A stretch of DNA of 64,000 nt. Source: Corynebacterium sp. sy039. Lineage in GTDB: Bacteria; Actinomycetota; Actinomycetes; Mycobacteriales; Mycobacteriaceae. This document shows, piece after piece, positions 46,813-58,450 of the stretch. Positions within the stretch are counted from its first letter, which is position 1. Each line of letters starts with the position of its first letter. The notes under the pieces are model-generated. The model ran no database searches and was not told the DNA's origin. It saw only the letters and a list, made by a program, of their open reading frames with translations. Made by a program: the position numbers and the translations under genes. The DNA lies in NCBI RefSeq assembly GCF_007904105.1, contig NZ_CP042325.1, positions 1,736,001 to 1,800,000 of the forward strand, read 5' to 3'.

Positions 46813-47835
46813 TCACAGGAGCAACTCTCGATACGCTGGCACTTCATACCCCGGCTGAGCATTGCGCACCGCCGACACAATTGCCTGAGCTACTACACTC
46901 GCCACCTGACTAGAAAGCGCATACATATCCTCATCAGATACACCCTGCCCACTACCTGTAGACATACAAAACAATGTATCCCCATCTAATGGCGAATGAG
47001 CTGGTCTAATTGCAATGGCAATACCGTCATGCCCCACCATTGCTAGACGCTTTGCCTGCGCTTTCGTTAGCGGTGCGTCGGTAAGCACTACCCCAATTGT
47101 GGTGTTCAACTTACTGGCCAAAGGTTTTAATTGCGTATAACGCTTAATGTCCACCTGCTCGCATACGGGCACCGACTCACATTCCTGAGCTGCCCACAAG
47201 GTTCCAGTAGTGGGATTGATAACACTTCCGACTGGGTTAGCCACAATAATGGCACTCAGTGTCCAACCACCAACTGTGCGCGTACTAAGCCCTACCCCAC
47301 CTTTCAGCACCCCTGCGGTAGCACCACAACCAGCACCAAAACAAGAATGTTCTGGTAGTGCCTGCTCCTGTTTACCAGCTGCTACGGACAAAGCTGCCTG
47401 CACCGCGTCATACCCATGTTGTGCTTGCGGGCGAGTTTTACCATCCCCGACCAATAAATCAAAAATAACCGCCGCGGGCACAATAGGCACAATAGGTGTG
47501 GTGAGCGCACCAGGGATAACAGGAAAACCAATATGTGCTTCTTCTAAAGCGCACGTAGCGCCATCAGCTGCTGCTAGTCCATAGGCAGAACCGCCACACA
47601 ACAACACAGCGTGTACTCTTTGCACTGTATTTTCTGGACGCAGTAGGTCAGTCTCACGCGTACCAGGTCCGCCACCACGCACATCAACTGCACATATTGC
47701 AGACTCAGGCGCTACCACTGCCGTACACCCTGTACTACCTAAACTTGTGTGCCCGAAATAAATACCGGCTACCTCACTGGTGGCGCCTATACTCTCTGCA
47801 CTATGCCGACTATCTGCACCGGCAGCCGCACTCAC
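46813..47835 (-). CDS. P1 family peptidase (DmpA/NylC-like Ntn hydrolase, Rv1333 type)
   Basis: Self-processing N-terminal-nucleophile fold enzyme acting on small peptides or amides. The 340 residues contain the family GGSAYGLAAADG motif near 80-91, the WTLSAIIVANPVGSVINPTTG central segment and a likely autocleavage site before Thr in LDGDTLFCMSTGSG. The start GTG overlaps the stop of the DUF2017 gene. Same position as Rv1333 in the Rv1330-1333 cluster. Substrate not known. Confidence 0.87.
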   Translation of the reverse strand: MSAAAGADSRHSAESIGATSEVAGIYFGHTSLGSTGCTAVVAPESAICAVDVRGGGPGTRETDLLRPENTVQRVHAVLLCGGSAYGLAAADGATCALEEAHIGFPVIPGALTTPIVPIVPAAVIFDLLVGDGKTRPQAQHGYDAVQAALSVAAGKQEQALPEHSCFGAGCGATAGVLKGGVGLSTRTVGGWTLSAIIVANPVGSVINPTTGTLWAAQECESVPVCEQVDIKRYTQLKPLASKLNTTIGVVLTDAPLTKAQAKRLAMVGHDGIAIAIRPAHSPLDGDTLFCMSTGSGQGVSDEDMYALSSQVASVVAQAIVSAVRNAQPGYEVPAYRELLL

Positions 47836-48374
47836 GGCATATCCCCCATCATGGCGGTGAGTAAACTGTCTTGATTATATGCAAGCCATTCCACAATCTG
47901 TTCCCGCTGCATAAGCTCTTGTGTAGGTACTTCGCTGGCAGAGAGGAAAAGTCGAATATCGTTGAGTCCGGCCAGCCACGCGTGTGCTTCTTCTTCGCTG
48001 ATGTTGATATGCACGCCTCCATCAGGTCCGAGCGCATCAACAATAACTCTCAGGTGCTCTAATTTAGCGCGCGTGATGTCATGCTCGTGTAAAGAGCGCA
48101 GCAGAGCATTATCGCCTTCGTACTCCTCATCACAATCACGCTCAAAATCTGGTAGTAACCGAGCAAGCCCGGGATCACTCGGGGCTTCTTTATGCCCACT
48201 GATTATGCCGGTAAGCTCGGCCAGTTCATCTTGTGGTGCTGATTGTGCACGAGCAATCAGTGCTTCGCTTACTGTGGCTGCCAATTCCCCCAGGACTTCT
48301 CGCTCCATTGGCTCTAGCACGCAACTATATTTTGCGCCACGCACCAGGGATCTCTTCTTCTTCCAGTCTTGCAT
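47832..48374 (-). CDS. DUF2017 family protein
   Basis: 180 residues, acidic, mainly helical, with the DUF2017 pattern (LEPMEREVLGELAATVSEAL and HINISEEEAHAWLAGLNDIRLFL). It lies between clpS and the P1 peptidase, like Rv1332. Conserved linkage to ClpS suggests a role near protein quality control, but this is unproven. Overlaps the next gene by four bases. Confidence 0.85.
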   Translation of the reverse strand: MQDWKKKRSLVRGAKYSCVLEPMEREVLGELAATVSEALIARAQSAPQDELAELTGIISGHKEAPSDPGLARLLPDFERDCDEEYEGDNALLRSLHEHDITRAKLEHLRVIVDALGPDGGVHINISEEEAHAWLAGLNDIRLFLSASEVPTQELMQREQIVEWLAYNQDSLLTAMMGDMP

Positions 48375-48393
48375 AGCTTTACCCTGCTTGGTT

Positions 48394-48735
48394 TTATCCT
48401 GCCTGCTGCATCGTCGCCCATAATCCAGCGGTATGCAGTTTCTTTACATCGGCTTCGATTTTATCTTTTTCTCCGCTAGAGACTACTGCTTTGCCTTCGG
48501 TGTGTACCTGCATCATCAGTTCCATAGCGCGTTTTTTGCTATATCCGAGCACAGTTTGGAACACATAGGTCACATAGCTCATCAAATTGACGGGATCATC
48601 CCAAACAATGCACATCCACGGCAGGTTCTCTGCGGTTTCTATGTCAATATCGACCAGTTCATCAAGCTCTGGAGTAGCCAAGGGCATACTTGCCGTCGGA
48701 AAGCTCAATTCTTGTGATTTCATGCCACCCATCAT
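48394..48735 (-). CDS. clpS: ATP-dependent Clp protease adaptor ClpS
   Basis: N-end rule adaptor that delivers substrates with bulky N-terminal residues to ClpC/ClpA. The 113 residues have the core [20 protein letters not shown] and [22 protein letters not shown], including the Asn-Asp region and metal/His site of the binding pocket. The N-terminal 35 residues form a variable extension. Two ATGs are possible (48735 and 48732), and a third at 48723. Divergent from pncB; same cluster as Rv1331. It works with the ClpP1P2 encoded at the start of this window. Confidence 0.94.
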   Translation of the reverse strand: MMGGMKSQELSFPTASMPLATPELDELVDIDIETAENLPWMCIVWDDPVNLMSYVTYVFQTVLGYSKKRAMELMMQVHTEGKAVVSSGEKDKIEADVKKLHTAGLWATMQQAG

Positions 48736-48824
48736 GCCACAGTTATCCGCGCTTTATCATGTGATAACCCCTAAGAAAACCTTATGGTGGCTATCTCCGG
48801 CTCAGCGGTCTAAACTACTTGCTT

Positions 48825-50144
48825 GTGACCAAAGAAACAGTCCAAGAATCAACAGCCCTTCTGACTGATATGTATGAGCTGACCATGCTCCAATCAGCGC
48901 TTGTCGACGGCACGGCTCATCGTTCCAGCGTCTTTGAGGTATTTGCCCGACGCCTCCAAAACGAACGACGCTATGGGGTTGTTGCTGGTACCGCTCGAGT
49001 TTTAGAAGCACTCTCGCGGTTTCAATTCACCCAAGAACAACTCGATTCCCTCACTTTCTTGGACGACAAAACCCTCGACTACCTCAGCAACTATCGCTTT
49101 ACCGGCGATATCGACGGCTATCGCGAAGGCGAACTCTACTTCCCATACTCCCCTATATTGACCGTGCGGGGTAGCTTTGCCGAATGTGTCATTTTAGAAA
49201 CTCTCATTTTGTCTATTATGAACACTGACTCCGCCATCGCCTCTGCCGCAGCCCGCATGGTAACCGCTGCAGACGGACGCCCCATCTTAGAAATGGGCTC
49301 GCGTAGAACTCACGAACACGCAGCAGTAAGCGCTGCAAGAGCAGCATATCTTGCCGGTTTCATGGGCACCTCCAACCTCCAAGCCGCACACAAATACGGT
49401 ATCCCCAGCTCAGGTACCGCAGCGCACGCCTGGACACTTCTCCACGTCAATGAAGACGGCACCCCTAATGAAGAAGCCGCATTCCGCTCCCAAGTAACAA
49501 CCCTAGGCACCGACACCACCTTACTAATCGACACTTTCGACATCACCCAAGGGGTACGCAACGCCATTGCCGTTGCTGGTACTGAACTTGGTGCCGTTCG
49601 CATTGACTCAGGTGATCTTGGGGTTATGACTCGCAAAGTGCGCCAAGAACTAGACAGCCTTGGCGCTTATAACACTCGGATTGTGGTCAGCTCTGACCTC
49701 GACGAATACGCCATTGCTGGATTACGAGGTGAACCAGTAGATTCCTTTGGCGTAGGTACCTCAGTAGTTACCGGTTCTGGTGCCCCCACCGCAGCTATGG
49801 TATACAAGCTCGTCGAGGTAGACGGGCACCCAGTGGCAAAGCGCTCCCGAGGCAAAAAGACAGTCGGTGGGGCAAAACGCGCTGCTCGTGCGCACCGGGC
49901 TACAGGCACTGCCGTAGAAGAACTCATCTTCCCATTCGACGCAGAACTACCTAGCGTAGGTAATCTTGATGTACGCCCACTGACTATTCCGCTTATTCGT
50001 GATGGGGAGATCGTCGAGGGGCTGCCTACGTTGGAACAATCCCGCGCATACTTAGCTGAACAGCTCATTACTCTGCCGTGGGAAGGGCTCGCCTTGTCTA
50101 AAGATGATCCAGTGCTTACCACGCGTTTCCTTGGGTTTGAGTAA
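48825..50144 (+). CDS. pncB: Nicotinate phosphoribosyltransferase
   Basis: Preiss-Handler enzyme joining nicotinate and PRPP. The 439 residues contain LLTDMYELTMLQS, the phosphohistidine region GSRRTHEHAA, IDTFDITQGVRNAI and RIDSGDLG phosphate loop. GTG 48825 is chosen because TAAACT lies eight bases upstream and no ribosome binding site exists; a TTG six bases earlier is less likely. It depends on nicotinate, and the window's pncA, which would supply it from nicotinamide, is frameshifted. Confidence 0.94.
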   Translation: MTKETVQESTALLTDMYELTMLQSALVDGTAHRSSVFEVFARRLQNERRYGVVAGTARVLEALSRFQFTQEQLDSLTFLDDKTLDYLSNYRFTGDIDGYREGELYFPYSPILTVRGSFAECVILETLILSIMNTDSAIASAAARMVTAADGRPILEMGSRRTHEHAAVSAARAAYLAGFMGTSNLQAAHKYGIPSSGTAAHAWTLLHVNEDGTPNEEAAFRSQVTTLGTDTTLLIDTFDITQGVRNAIAVAGTELGAVRIDSGDLGVMTRKVRQELDSLGAYNTRIVVSSDLDEYAIAGLRGEPVDSFGVGTSVVTGSGAPTAAMVYKLVEVDGHPVAKRSRGKKTVGGAKRAARAHRATGTAVEELIFPFDAELPSVGNLDVRPLTIPLIRDGEIVEGLPTLEQSRAYLAEQLITLPWEGLALSKDDPVLTTRFLGFE

Positions 50145-50150
50145 TGCCCT

Positions 50151-52130
50151 ATGGCTGATTCCGAAGCTGACTACGCTCACACCACCCAAGCGCTCCTTGA
50201 TACTGCAGTAAGCGCTATCGGTGGCGCACCCCGACCTGGGCAAAATACTATGGCACAGGCAGTAAGCAAAGCGTTTCACACCCAGCGCCACCTGGCAGTA
50301 CAGGCTGGTACCGGCACCGGAAAATCATTGGCATATTTGGTTCCTGCCATTGAATACGCGCATGAAACCAACTCCACTGTGGTGGTGTCTACCGCAACTA
50401 TTGCCCTACAAAACCAATTAGTGAATCGGGATCTGCCACGCCTGCGCGAGGCATTGCGCACGCAACTATCCCGCGACCCTAGTTTTGCGCTTATCAAAGG
50501 GCGTTCGCACTATGTGTGTCTCAATAAACTGCATGCCCCTGAGGATCTCGAGGCGCAAGCTGAGTCGCTCATCGAACCAGAGCAGCTCAGCAACATGGGC
50601 GAACAAATCCTTGAGCTGCGCACATGGGCAGCAGAAACCGACACAGGAGATCGCGCAGATTTAGAGATCAGTGTTTCTGACCTGGTATGGAAACAAGTCA
50701 GTGTGAGTGCCCAGGAGTGCGTCGGAGCCAAAAACTGTCCCCATTCCCAGGATTGTTTCTCAGAAAAGGCACGCCTGCGCGCGCATGACGTCGATATTGT
50801 GGTGACTAATCACTCACTGCTTGCCATTGATTCGCTTTTCGACGCCAATGTATTACCCGAACATGATGTGGTTGTTCTGGATGAGGCACATGAGCTAAGC
50901 GATCGGATCACTGCTGCTGCCGCTGATGAACTCAGCGCCACTGCCTTGTCTATGGCCGCTCGACGCGCAGAAAAACTGGGCGCACAGGTAGAAAAACTCT
51001 TGGAGGTCATCAAAGAATGGTCTGCCGAATTAGAGCGCACCCAGGCTGGTCGCTTATTAACGCTGCCCACATCTTTGCTGCATAGTTCTCAGGCCCTCAG
51101 GCAACGCATTGACCAATGCTGCCGCACTATTTCTGCTGCTCCTGCTAATGAGGCAGCGGATCACCCTACTCGTCATGCAGAGCGTTTGAGCCTGGCTAAT
51201 GTGTTGCAAAGCCATAGTGATTGTTTCACTCGAGCTTTTGAGTCTTTAACTGCCAAGAACAGCACTACTGATGAGCCAGATCGTGATGTGGTATGGGTTA
51301 GCCATGATGATCGTCGAGGTAGCGTATTACATATTGCACCTTTGGCCGTATCCGATTTATTGGGCAGCCATCTTTTTGCGCGCAAAACGGTGGTTCTGAC
51401 CAGCGCAACCTTGAGCATTGGTGGTAATTTCAACGCAATGGCAGCGCATTGGGGGCTGCCTGCTGGGAAATGGGATGGTATTGATGTTGGCACGCCTTTC
51501 CACCCAGAAAAAGCAGGTATTTTGTATTTGCCTACGCACTTGCCGCTGCCGGGTCGGGATGGGTTGAGTCCAGAAACTCTCGACGAAATCCATGAGCTTA
51601 TCATGGCAGTTGGTGGGCGTACTCTCGGATTATTTTCCTCGCGTAGCGCAGCGGTAGAAGCAGCCCAGGCGATGCGTACCCGATTACCTTTTGATGTGCT
51701 GTGCCAGGGTGATGATGCTACTTCGGCACTGATTAGGAGATTCAGTAAGGAAGAAAATACGTGTTTGTTTGGCACGCTAAGCCTATGGCAAGGTGTTGAT
51801 GTTCCCGGATCATCGTGCTCTCTGGTGATTATCGATAAAATACCTTTTCCTCGCCCCGATGATCCGCTGCTGCAAGCGCGCAAAGAGAATGCCGACCAAC
51901 AACGCAGAAATGGGTTTATGGAGGTATCGGCTACTCATGCTGCATTGCTAATGGCGCAAGGGGCTGGTCGTTTGCTGCGTAGTATTGATGACCGAGGCGT
52001 GGTAGCTGTGTTGGATAAACGCATTGTGCTCAAAAGCTATGGTTCTTTCATTCGTGCCTCTATGCCAAGTTTCTGGCGCACCAGTGATCCCACAGTAGTA
52101 CGTGGGGCATTAAAGCGGCTTAGGCCTTAA
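50151..52130 (+). CDS. dinG: ATP-dependent DNA helicase, DinG/XPD-like (Rv1329c type)
   Basis: Iron-sulfur superfamily 2 helicase for repair of recombination or R-loop structures. The 659-residue protein has Walker A QAGTGTGKS (51-59), the DEAH box VVLDEAHEL, four cysteines suited to a 4Fe-4S cluster (YVCLNKL, QECVGAKNCPHSQDC) and C-terminal motif VI QGAGRLLRSIDDRG. It follows pncB by six bases, as in mycobacteria, and is likely cotranscribed. Confidence 0.93.
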   Translation: MADSEADYAHTTQALLDTAVSAIGGAPRPGQNTMAQAVSKAFHTQRHLAVQAGTGTGKSLAYLVPAIEYAHETNSTVVVSTATIALQNQLVNRDLPRLREALRTQLSRDPSFALIKGRSHYVCLNKLHAPEDLEAQAESLIEPEQLSNMGEQILELRTWAAETDTGDRADLEISVSDLVWKQVSVSAQECVGAKNCPHSQDCFSEKARLRAHDVDIVVTNHSLLAIDSLFDANVLPEHDVVVLDEAHELSDRITAAAADELSATALSMAARRAEKLGAQVEKLLEVIKEWSAELERTQAGRLLTLPTSLLHSSQALRQRIDQCCRTISAAPANEAADHPTRHAERLSLANVLQSHSDCFTRAFESLTAKNSTTDEPDRDVVWVSHDDRRGSVLHIAPLAVSDLLGSHLFARKTVVLTSATLSIGGNFNAMAAHWGLPAGKWDGIDVGTPFHPEKAGILYLPTHLPLPGRDGLSPETLDEIHELIMAVGGRTLGLFSSRSAAVEAAQAMRTRLPFDVLCQGDDATSALIRRFSKEENTCLFGTLSLWQGVDVPGSSCSLVIIDKIPFPRPDDPLLQARKENADQQRRNGFMEVSATHAALLMAQGAGRLLRSIDDRGVVAVLDKRIVLKSYGSFIRASMPSFWRTSDPTVVRGALKRLRP

Positions 52131-52149
52131 TGCTTGGTATGCTTATCCA

Positions 52150-52683
52150 ATGAGTTCGATGAATTCTTGGACAGTTCCAGTCAGCGTGCTAAACGACGGC
52201 GACCTCATTCTTCGCCCGCTGCGTAGCGCAGATGCCGATGCGGTATTCCAGTGTTGCACCGATACGCGTATGCGTGCGTTTATTTCACTTCCTGATCCTT
52301 ATACTGTGGAACACGCACGCGATTATGTTGAGAGTCCAGCTTTGCGCTGGGCGTTATCAGATCCTGAGGATAACTACCTGGGTTCTATTGAGTTGCGTGT
52401 TCTTGATGAGCAAGCGAGACGCGTTGATGTTGGGTATAACACTGCGCCGTGGGCACGCGGTCGTGGGTTGCAGACTCGAGCGTTGAAGTTAGTGCTTGCT
52501 CATGCTTTTGCTCATGGTGTGCATCGCGTGGAAATTTATTGCCGGGTGGATAATCAGGCTTCGCGTCATGTCGCCGAGCAAGCTGGTGCTGAGTTAGAAG
52601 GTATTTTGCGCCAGCATAACTACCACAATGGTAGCTACTATGACATGGCATTATATGCGCTTATCAATCCTGGCGCGGTTTAG
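52150..52683 (+). CDS. GNAT family N-acetyltransferase, RimJ/RimL type
   Basis: 177 residues with the GNAT fold: N-terminal LILRPLRSADADAVFQCC, acetyl-CoA loop PWARGRGLQTRALKLVL (Q/RxxGxG/A-like) and VHRVEIYCRVDNQASRHVAEQAGAELEG. It may acetylate a ribosomal protein or small molecule. TATGCT lies six bases before the ATG, so transcription may be leaderless. Its stop overlaps the convergent PTH2-like gene by four bases. Confidence 0.87.
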   Translation: MSSMNSWTVPVSVLNDGDLILRPLRSADADAVFQCCTDTRMRAFISLPDPYTVEHARDYVESPALRWALSDPEDNYLGSIELRVLDEQARRVDVGYNTAPWARGRGLQTRALKLVLAHAFAHGVHRVEIYCRVDNQASRHVAEQAGAELEGILRQHNYHNGSYYDMALYALINPGAV

Positions 52684-53465
52684 CATTGTGATAGTGTTAG
52701 CGGTCGCGGCGCTGCGCACACTGTGACCGACCCTGGTGCGATTTCGGTAAAGCCGGCATCTTGTACGCGTACTGGTGCTTGGTCGCACGCCAGGCGGAAT
52801 TGTTGCGCATCGACTTCTCGAACTGTGCAGGCAAAATTATTGTGCTGCCACTGCAGGATGTGGGCATAGGATAATTCTGCTGCCAGCAGCATTGCCCCAT
52901 GTCCGACTTGTGCCGCAGTCTTGCCCATAGTCATGCCCAGACTGCGATCCACATAAATAACAGGCAAATCTTCCGCTGGGGGTTGTGCCACAGGCTCATA
53001 CGGCACATCCGTACCATGTATTTGCAATTTAGCAATCTGTGCGGGTACTTCAGCTACTGCACTGGGCACAAAGGCACGCACTTGTGCCTGTCCACTTTCG
53101 ACGCTCACCCCAGGTAATACGTGCACTTTGTGCCATGCACTCCCTCGCGCTCTTCTGGCGACTTTCCGAATCCGGTGCGTGTACCAGCGCTCTAGGGCTT
53201 GTGCCCAGGCGCCATCGTGTCCAGCTTGCGGGGCAAGGCATACTGCCACTACTGCTTGTGCGCTAGCGGCAAGCACATCCGCCCGAGGTGGCGGCTGTTG
53301 TTTAGGCAGGTGGAGCACCATTTGCATGGCTTGAATAGTGCTCGGATCATCTGGGTTTTCCAGTAGCTCTGTCTGGTATTCCTGGTCATTCGCCCTAGGA
53401 CGACCTGAATAACGTCCTTGACAATGCAGTGCTAATCGACGATGAGCAATGGCAAGTGTATCCAT
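52680..53465 (-). CDS. PTH2-domain protein, probable peptidyl-tRNA hydrolase
   Basis: 261 residues. The C-terminal half (about 165-255) has the PTH2 signature MTMGKTAAQVGHGAMLLAAEL, corresponding to the K-x-A-A-Q-x-x-H active site of archaeal-type peptidyl-tRNA hydrolases. The N-terminal 160 residues are Ala/Arg-rich, without a recognised domain. The role in recycling peptidyl-tRNA is inferred; a bacterial Pth is expected elsewhere, so this may have a specialised task. Convergent with the GNAT gene. Confidence 0.75.
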   Translation of the reverse strand: MDTLAIAHRRLALHCQGRYSGRPRANDQEYQTELLENPDDPSTIQAMQMVLHLPKQQPPPRADVLAASAQAVVAVCLAPQAGHDGAWAQALERWYTHRIRKVARRARGSAWHKVHVLPGVSVESGQAQVRAFVPSAVAEVPAQIAKLQIHGTDVPYEPVAQPPAEDLPVIYVDRSLGMTMGKTAAQVGHGAMLLAAELSYAHILQWQHNNFACTVREVDAQQFRLACDQAPVRVQDAGFTEIAPGSVTVCAAPRPLTLSQC

Positions 53466-53509
53466 AATGTGTCCGTTTTCTCTGGGGTTTCCTGTGCTCT
53501 CTGGGGTTG

Positions 53510-54784
53510 TTAGTCCAGCGGTACCCGCTGGTAGCTGCTGCCTCCTTGGGCTTCTTCCTCTGCTGCTTCGATTTCATTGCGCGTTATGCCGAGCATATGC
53601 AGTACCTCGTCGAGGAACGGTGAATTAACTGAGGTATCTGCAATTTCACGCAATGCTGGTTTAGCGTTAAATGCAATGCCGAGTCCCGCTGCCGAGATCA
53701 TGTCAATGTCATTTGCGCCGTCGCCCACGGCAACGGTTTGACGCATCTCGAGTCCTGAGTCCGCCGCAAACTCACGCAAAAACTCTGCTTTTGCTTCTCT
53801 ATCGACGATTTTTCCAACGACTCGCCCAGTCAACTTGCCATCAACAATCTCTAGGGTATTGGCGCGGACATAGTCCAGCTCTAGGTCGGCGGCAAGACCA
53901 TCAAGCACTTGGATAAACCCACCAGAAACCACTGCTGTTTTATAGCCAAGCCGCTTTAGTGTGCGAATCGTCGTGCGTGCTCCTGGGGTGAGCACAATGG
54001 CGCGCGCGACTTCATCAATGACACGTGCATCTAGGCCTGCCAGGGTTTTTACTCGCTCGCGTAAGGACTGCTCGAAATCTAATTCACCACGCATTGCTTT
54101 TTCAGTTACCTGAGCAACTTCTTCTTCTTTGCCAGCATAGGCTGCCAACATCTCGATGACTTCGCCAGTAATCAGTGTGGAGTCGCAATCAAAGCAGATG
54201 AGGCGTTTATTGCGACGTGCTAGTCCGGCTCGCTCGATGGCAATATCTACCCCTAGTTCGCCGGTTAATTGTGCGAGTGCTTTGCGCAGTGGAATGGCGC
54301 CGCCTATTTCTGGGTTCGCCACTGTCACTTTGAGTTCTAACCCTGTGACCGGGTAGTCTGCTATGCCTCGGATTGTGTCGATATTTGCCCCATAATCAGC
54401 GAGGGTTTGCCCAATGCGAGACAGGGCTAATGCCTCCACGGGATCTCCCAAGACCACTATTTCATGGGTTGATCGTGGTCGTGATGATTGCGCTGTTTCT
54501 TGCAATTCTAAGGTGATGCTTTGCCCATAGGCTTTGAGAGTTTCGGTCAGACCTTGTTCGAGATTCTCAATTGTCTGTGGATTAACACCTACGAAAGCCG
54601 CCAAGGAGAGGAAACCTCTAAATTGTGATTGTTCCACGTCGAGCACTTGAACATCATGTGAAGCTAGCACTCGGAAGAACGCTGCGGTAACACCTTGTCG
54701 ATCTGCTCCAGCAGCTGTGACGACGGCAGGAATATATGATTCTTTGAGCGATACGCTAGGACGTAAATTTTTTTTAACTGACAC
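53510..54784 (-). CDS. serB: Phosphoserine phosphatase SerB with tandem ACT domains
   Basis: Last step of serine synthesis. The 424-residue protein has two N-terminal ACT-like domains (VVTAAGADRQGVTAAFFRVL and IVVLGDPVEALALSRIGQ, about 20-170) and a HAD phosphatase with DCDST nucleophile motif (ICFDCDSTLITGEV), SGGF motif and GDGANDIDM. ACT domains imply feedback by serine. GTG 54784 is preferred, with AAAGAG upstream; a longer frame adds 13 unlikely residues. Preceded by ctaD on the same strand. Confidence 0.93.
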   Translation of the reverse strand: MSVKKNLRPSVSLKESYIPAVVTAAGADRQGVTAAFFRVLASHDVQVLDVEQSQFRGFLSLAAFVGVNPQTIENLEQGLTETLKAYGQSITLELQETAQSSRPRSTHEIVVLGDPVEALALSRIGQTLADYGANIDTIRGIADYPVTGLELKVTVANPEIGGAIPLRKALAQLTGELGVDIAIERAGLARRNKRLICFDCDSTLITGEVIEMLAAYAGKEEEVAQVTEKAMRGELDFEQSLRERVKTLAGLDARVIDEVARAIVLTPGARTTIRTLKRLGYKTAVVSGGFIQVLDGLAADLELDYVRANTLEIVDGKLTGRVVGKIVDREAKAEFLREFAADSGLEMRQTVAVGDGANDIDMISAAGLGIAFNAKPALREIADTSVNSPFLDEVLHMLGITRNEIEAAEEEAQGGSSYQRVPLD

Positions 54785-54821
54785 GAGGTACTCTTTTCGA
54801 TATTTAATCGAGATGTAGCAC

Positions 54822-54864
54822 AACGACCTCCATCTTTGCGGAGTGCTTAAAGATGAAGGTCGTT
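54822..54864 (-). terminator. Terminator hairpin after ctaD
   Basis: A 16-base stem with one mismatch (AACGACCTCCATCTTT / AAAGATGAAGGTCGTT) lies 47 bases past the ctaD stop and just before serB. Confidence 0.75.
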
Positions 54865-54910
54865 GAGAATTATTTAAGTCAAGGAATGAAACGCTGTTGA
54901 GCTAACCGAC

Positions 54911-56644
54911 TTAAACCAGTTCTTCTTGTTTCTTCTTAGTCACTGGTTCAGTGTGATGCCCCACGTGTGCTTCTCGACGCATACGCTCAACCATGTGAGG
55001 ATAATGCAACTCGAATGCTGGACGCTCGGAACGAATGCGTGGCATTGACGTGAAGTTGTGGCGTGGTGGCGGACATGAGGTTGCCCACTCAAGAGAGTTA
55101 CCGTATCCCCAAGGATCATCAACGGTAACGATTTCGCCATAGCGCCATGACTTAAAGACATTCCACACGAATGGGATAACTGACATACCCAACAGGAATG
55201 AGAACACTGTTGAAACTTGGTTCAAGGTAGTAAAGCCATCGGTGTCAAGGTAATCAGCATAACGACGAGGCATACCCATGTTACCGAGCCAGTGCTGTAC
55301 GAGGAAGGTTCCGTGGAACCCGATAAAGGTGAGCCAGAAGTGAACTTTGCCTAGGCGCTCGTCGAGCATACGACCAGTGATCTTAGGGAACCAGAAGTAC
55401 ACACCAGCACAAGCAGCCAACACAACCGTACCAAAGAGGGTGTAGTGGAAGTGTGCAATGAGGAAGTAAGACTCAGAAAGGTGGAAGTCTAGTGGAGGAG
55501 ACGCGAGCATAATACCGGTCAAACCACCGAAGAGGAAGGTAACGAGGAAGCCCATCACCCAGATCATTGGAGTCTCCCAAGAGATATGACCCTTCCACAT
55601 TGTTCCCAACCAGTTGAAGAACTTAACACCAGTAGGAACGGAGATAAGGAAGGTCATGAAGGAGAAGAATGGCAAGAGCACAGCGCCGGTAACGAACATA
55701 TGGTGCGCCCACACTGCCATAGACAAGGTAGCGATAGATAGGGTTGCGAATACCAGACCGATATAACCGAACATTGGTTTACGGGAGAATACTGGAATAA
55801 TCTCAGACACAATACCGAAGAATGGCAAGGCAAGAACATATACCTCAGGGTGTCCGAAGAACCAGAATAGGTGTTGCCACAATACAGCGCCGCCATTGCC
55901 TGGATCATAAATGTGACCACCGAGTTTGCGGTCGTAGAGTACGCCCAATGCCGCTGCAAGAAGCAATGGGAAGATCATGAGCACAAGCACGGATGCCACA
56001 AAAATGTTCCAGCTGAAAATTGGCAAACGGAACATTGTCATACCAGGTGCACGCAAGCAGATCAACGTGGTGATCATGTTAATTGCAGATGCCACAGTAC
56101 CAACACCGGTAGCACCCACACCTACGATCCACATATCTGAGCCGATTCCTGGTGAGTGAATAGAATCAGCAAGTGGCTGGTACATGGTCCAACCGAAGTC
56201 TGCAGCACCACCTGGGGTAAGGAACCCAGCAAGCATTGCCACAATACCAATCTGGGTAATCCAGAAACCAAAAGCATTTAGACGAGGGAATGCCACATCT
56301 GGTGCACCGATTTGCAGTGGCAAAACATAGTTAGCAAAACCCCACACGATTGGCGTACCGAATGCCAAAAGCATGACGGTTCCGTGCATGGTGAAAAGCT
56401 GGTTGAACTGTTCATTTGATAGGAATTGCAATCCTGGTGAGAACAACTCAGCACGGATAAGCAAAGCCATTAAACCACCAACAAAGAACCACACGAAAGA
56501 CATGACGATATACATAACGCCAAGTAGTTTATGGTCGGTGGTGGTAAGCATTGTCCAGGCTAATGAGCCTTTTCGACCATTACCAGCTGGCGCAGGTCTG
56601 GTTGGCTCTGAGTAATCCTCACGCCGTGGCGCCACATAGGTCAT
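54911..56644 (-). CDS. ctaD: Cytochrome c oxidase subunit I (aa3 type)
   Basis: Catalytic haem-copper subunit of the aa3 oxidase. 577 residues with twelve transmembrane segments. It shows the haem a ligand in TMHGTVML, the proton-channel and copper-B region [17 protein letters not shown], the His pair in WAHHMFVTG and haem ligands in [13 protein letters not shown]. The C-terminus is a charged cytosolic tail. AGGAGG eight bases before the ATG. Placed between serB and nrdF as in C. glutamicum; other subunits are not in the window. Confidence 0.97.
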   Translation of the reverse strand: MTYVAPRREDYSEPTRPAPAGNGRKGSLAWTMLTTTDHKLLGVMYIVMSFVWFFVGGLMALLIRAELFSPGLQFLSNEQFNQLFTMHGTVMLLAFGTPIVWGFANYVLPLQIGAPDVAFPRLNAFGFWITQIGIVAMLAGFLTPGGAADFGWTMYQPLADSIHSPGIGSDMWIVGVGATGVGTVASAINMITTLICLRAPGMTMFRLPIFSWNIFVASVLVLMIFPLLLAAALGVLYDRKLGGHIYDPGNGGAVLWQHLFWFFGHPEVYVLALPFFGIVSEIIPVFSRKPMFGYIGLVFATLSIATLSMAVWAHHMFVTGAVLLPFFSFMTFLISVPTGVKFFNWLGTMWKGHISWETPMIWVMGFLVTFLFGGLTGIMLASPPLDFHLSESYFLIAHFHYTLFGTVVLAACAGVYFWFPKITGRMLDERLGKVHFWLTFIGFHGTFLVQHWLGNMGMPRRYADYLDTDGFTTLNQVSTVFSFLLGMSVIPFVWNVFKSWRYGEIVTVDDPWGYGNSLEWATSCPPPRHNFTSMPRIRSERPAFELHYPHMVERMRREAHVGHHTEPVTKKKQEELV

Positions 56645-57016
56645 ACGTTCCTCCTGACTAAGAGGGCTACCATCTTTTAGCGAAAAGTAAGCAGCCCAAA
56701 AATACGCTGCCTTTATCTTATTGCAGCATAAATGTTTAATCCAGCCATTTCTTGACTAAGATTTCCTTAATTTTATCCCGAATACCTCACCGAAGAGAAA
56801 CTGAGCGCATCATTTTTCCTGGAAAAAACCATAAGTCCACGCCCGATATAAATCTTTCCCATAGCTTTCCCAACACCACCCACCAAAAAATAGTGATAGG
56901 TAACACATTTTTCACTGCACTCCCCCGCTCTTTTTACCCCACACCAACCTCCCCATTTCCCCCTAACAGTAATCAATCCAAAGGTTGATAAGTGCAGGCT
57001 ATGGCCATATACACCG
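56645..57016. other. Intergenic region between nrdF and ctaD
   Basis: No coding sequence or RNA gene is supported. The part next to ctaD must hold its promoter. A pyrimidine-rich stretch (about 56920-56965) has no assigned role. Confidence 0.5.
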
Positions 57017-57066
57017 ACGACGCCCACCCGTTATTTCACAATGGATGTACTACGGGTGAGCGTCGT
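57017..57066 (-). terminator. Hairpin after nrdF
   Basis: ACGACGCCCACCCGT pairs with ACGGGTGAGCGTCGT with a single mismatch, 20 bases past the nrdF stop. Loop of 20 bases and no clear U-tract. Confidence 0.65.
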
Positions 57067-57086
57067 TAAGCAGTGGAGAGATGGTA

Positions 57087-58403
<1,317 letters not shown>

Positions 58404-58422
58404 TTAGCCAAACCTATCCCAA
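58404..58422 (+). promoter_or_regulatory. DtxR-box candidate 1 upstream of ftn
   Basis: TTAGCCAAACCTATCCCAA matches the 19-bp DtxR consensus (TTAGGTTAGCCTAACCTAA) at 13 positions. It lies eight bases before a second candidate. Confidence 0.5.
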
Positions 58423-58430
58423 AAATGCAC

Positions 58431-58449
58431 TTAAGCTGCGCTTACCTTA
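58431..58449 (+). promoter_or_regulatory. DtxR-box candidate 2 abutting the ftn -35
   Basis: TTAAGCTGCGCTTACCTTA matches the DtxR consensus at 12 of 19 positions. It ends one base before the -35 hexamer and is centred at about -47, an activator position. DtxR activation of ftn is known in C. glutamicum. Confidence 0.55.
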
Positions 58450-58450
58450 G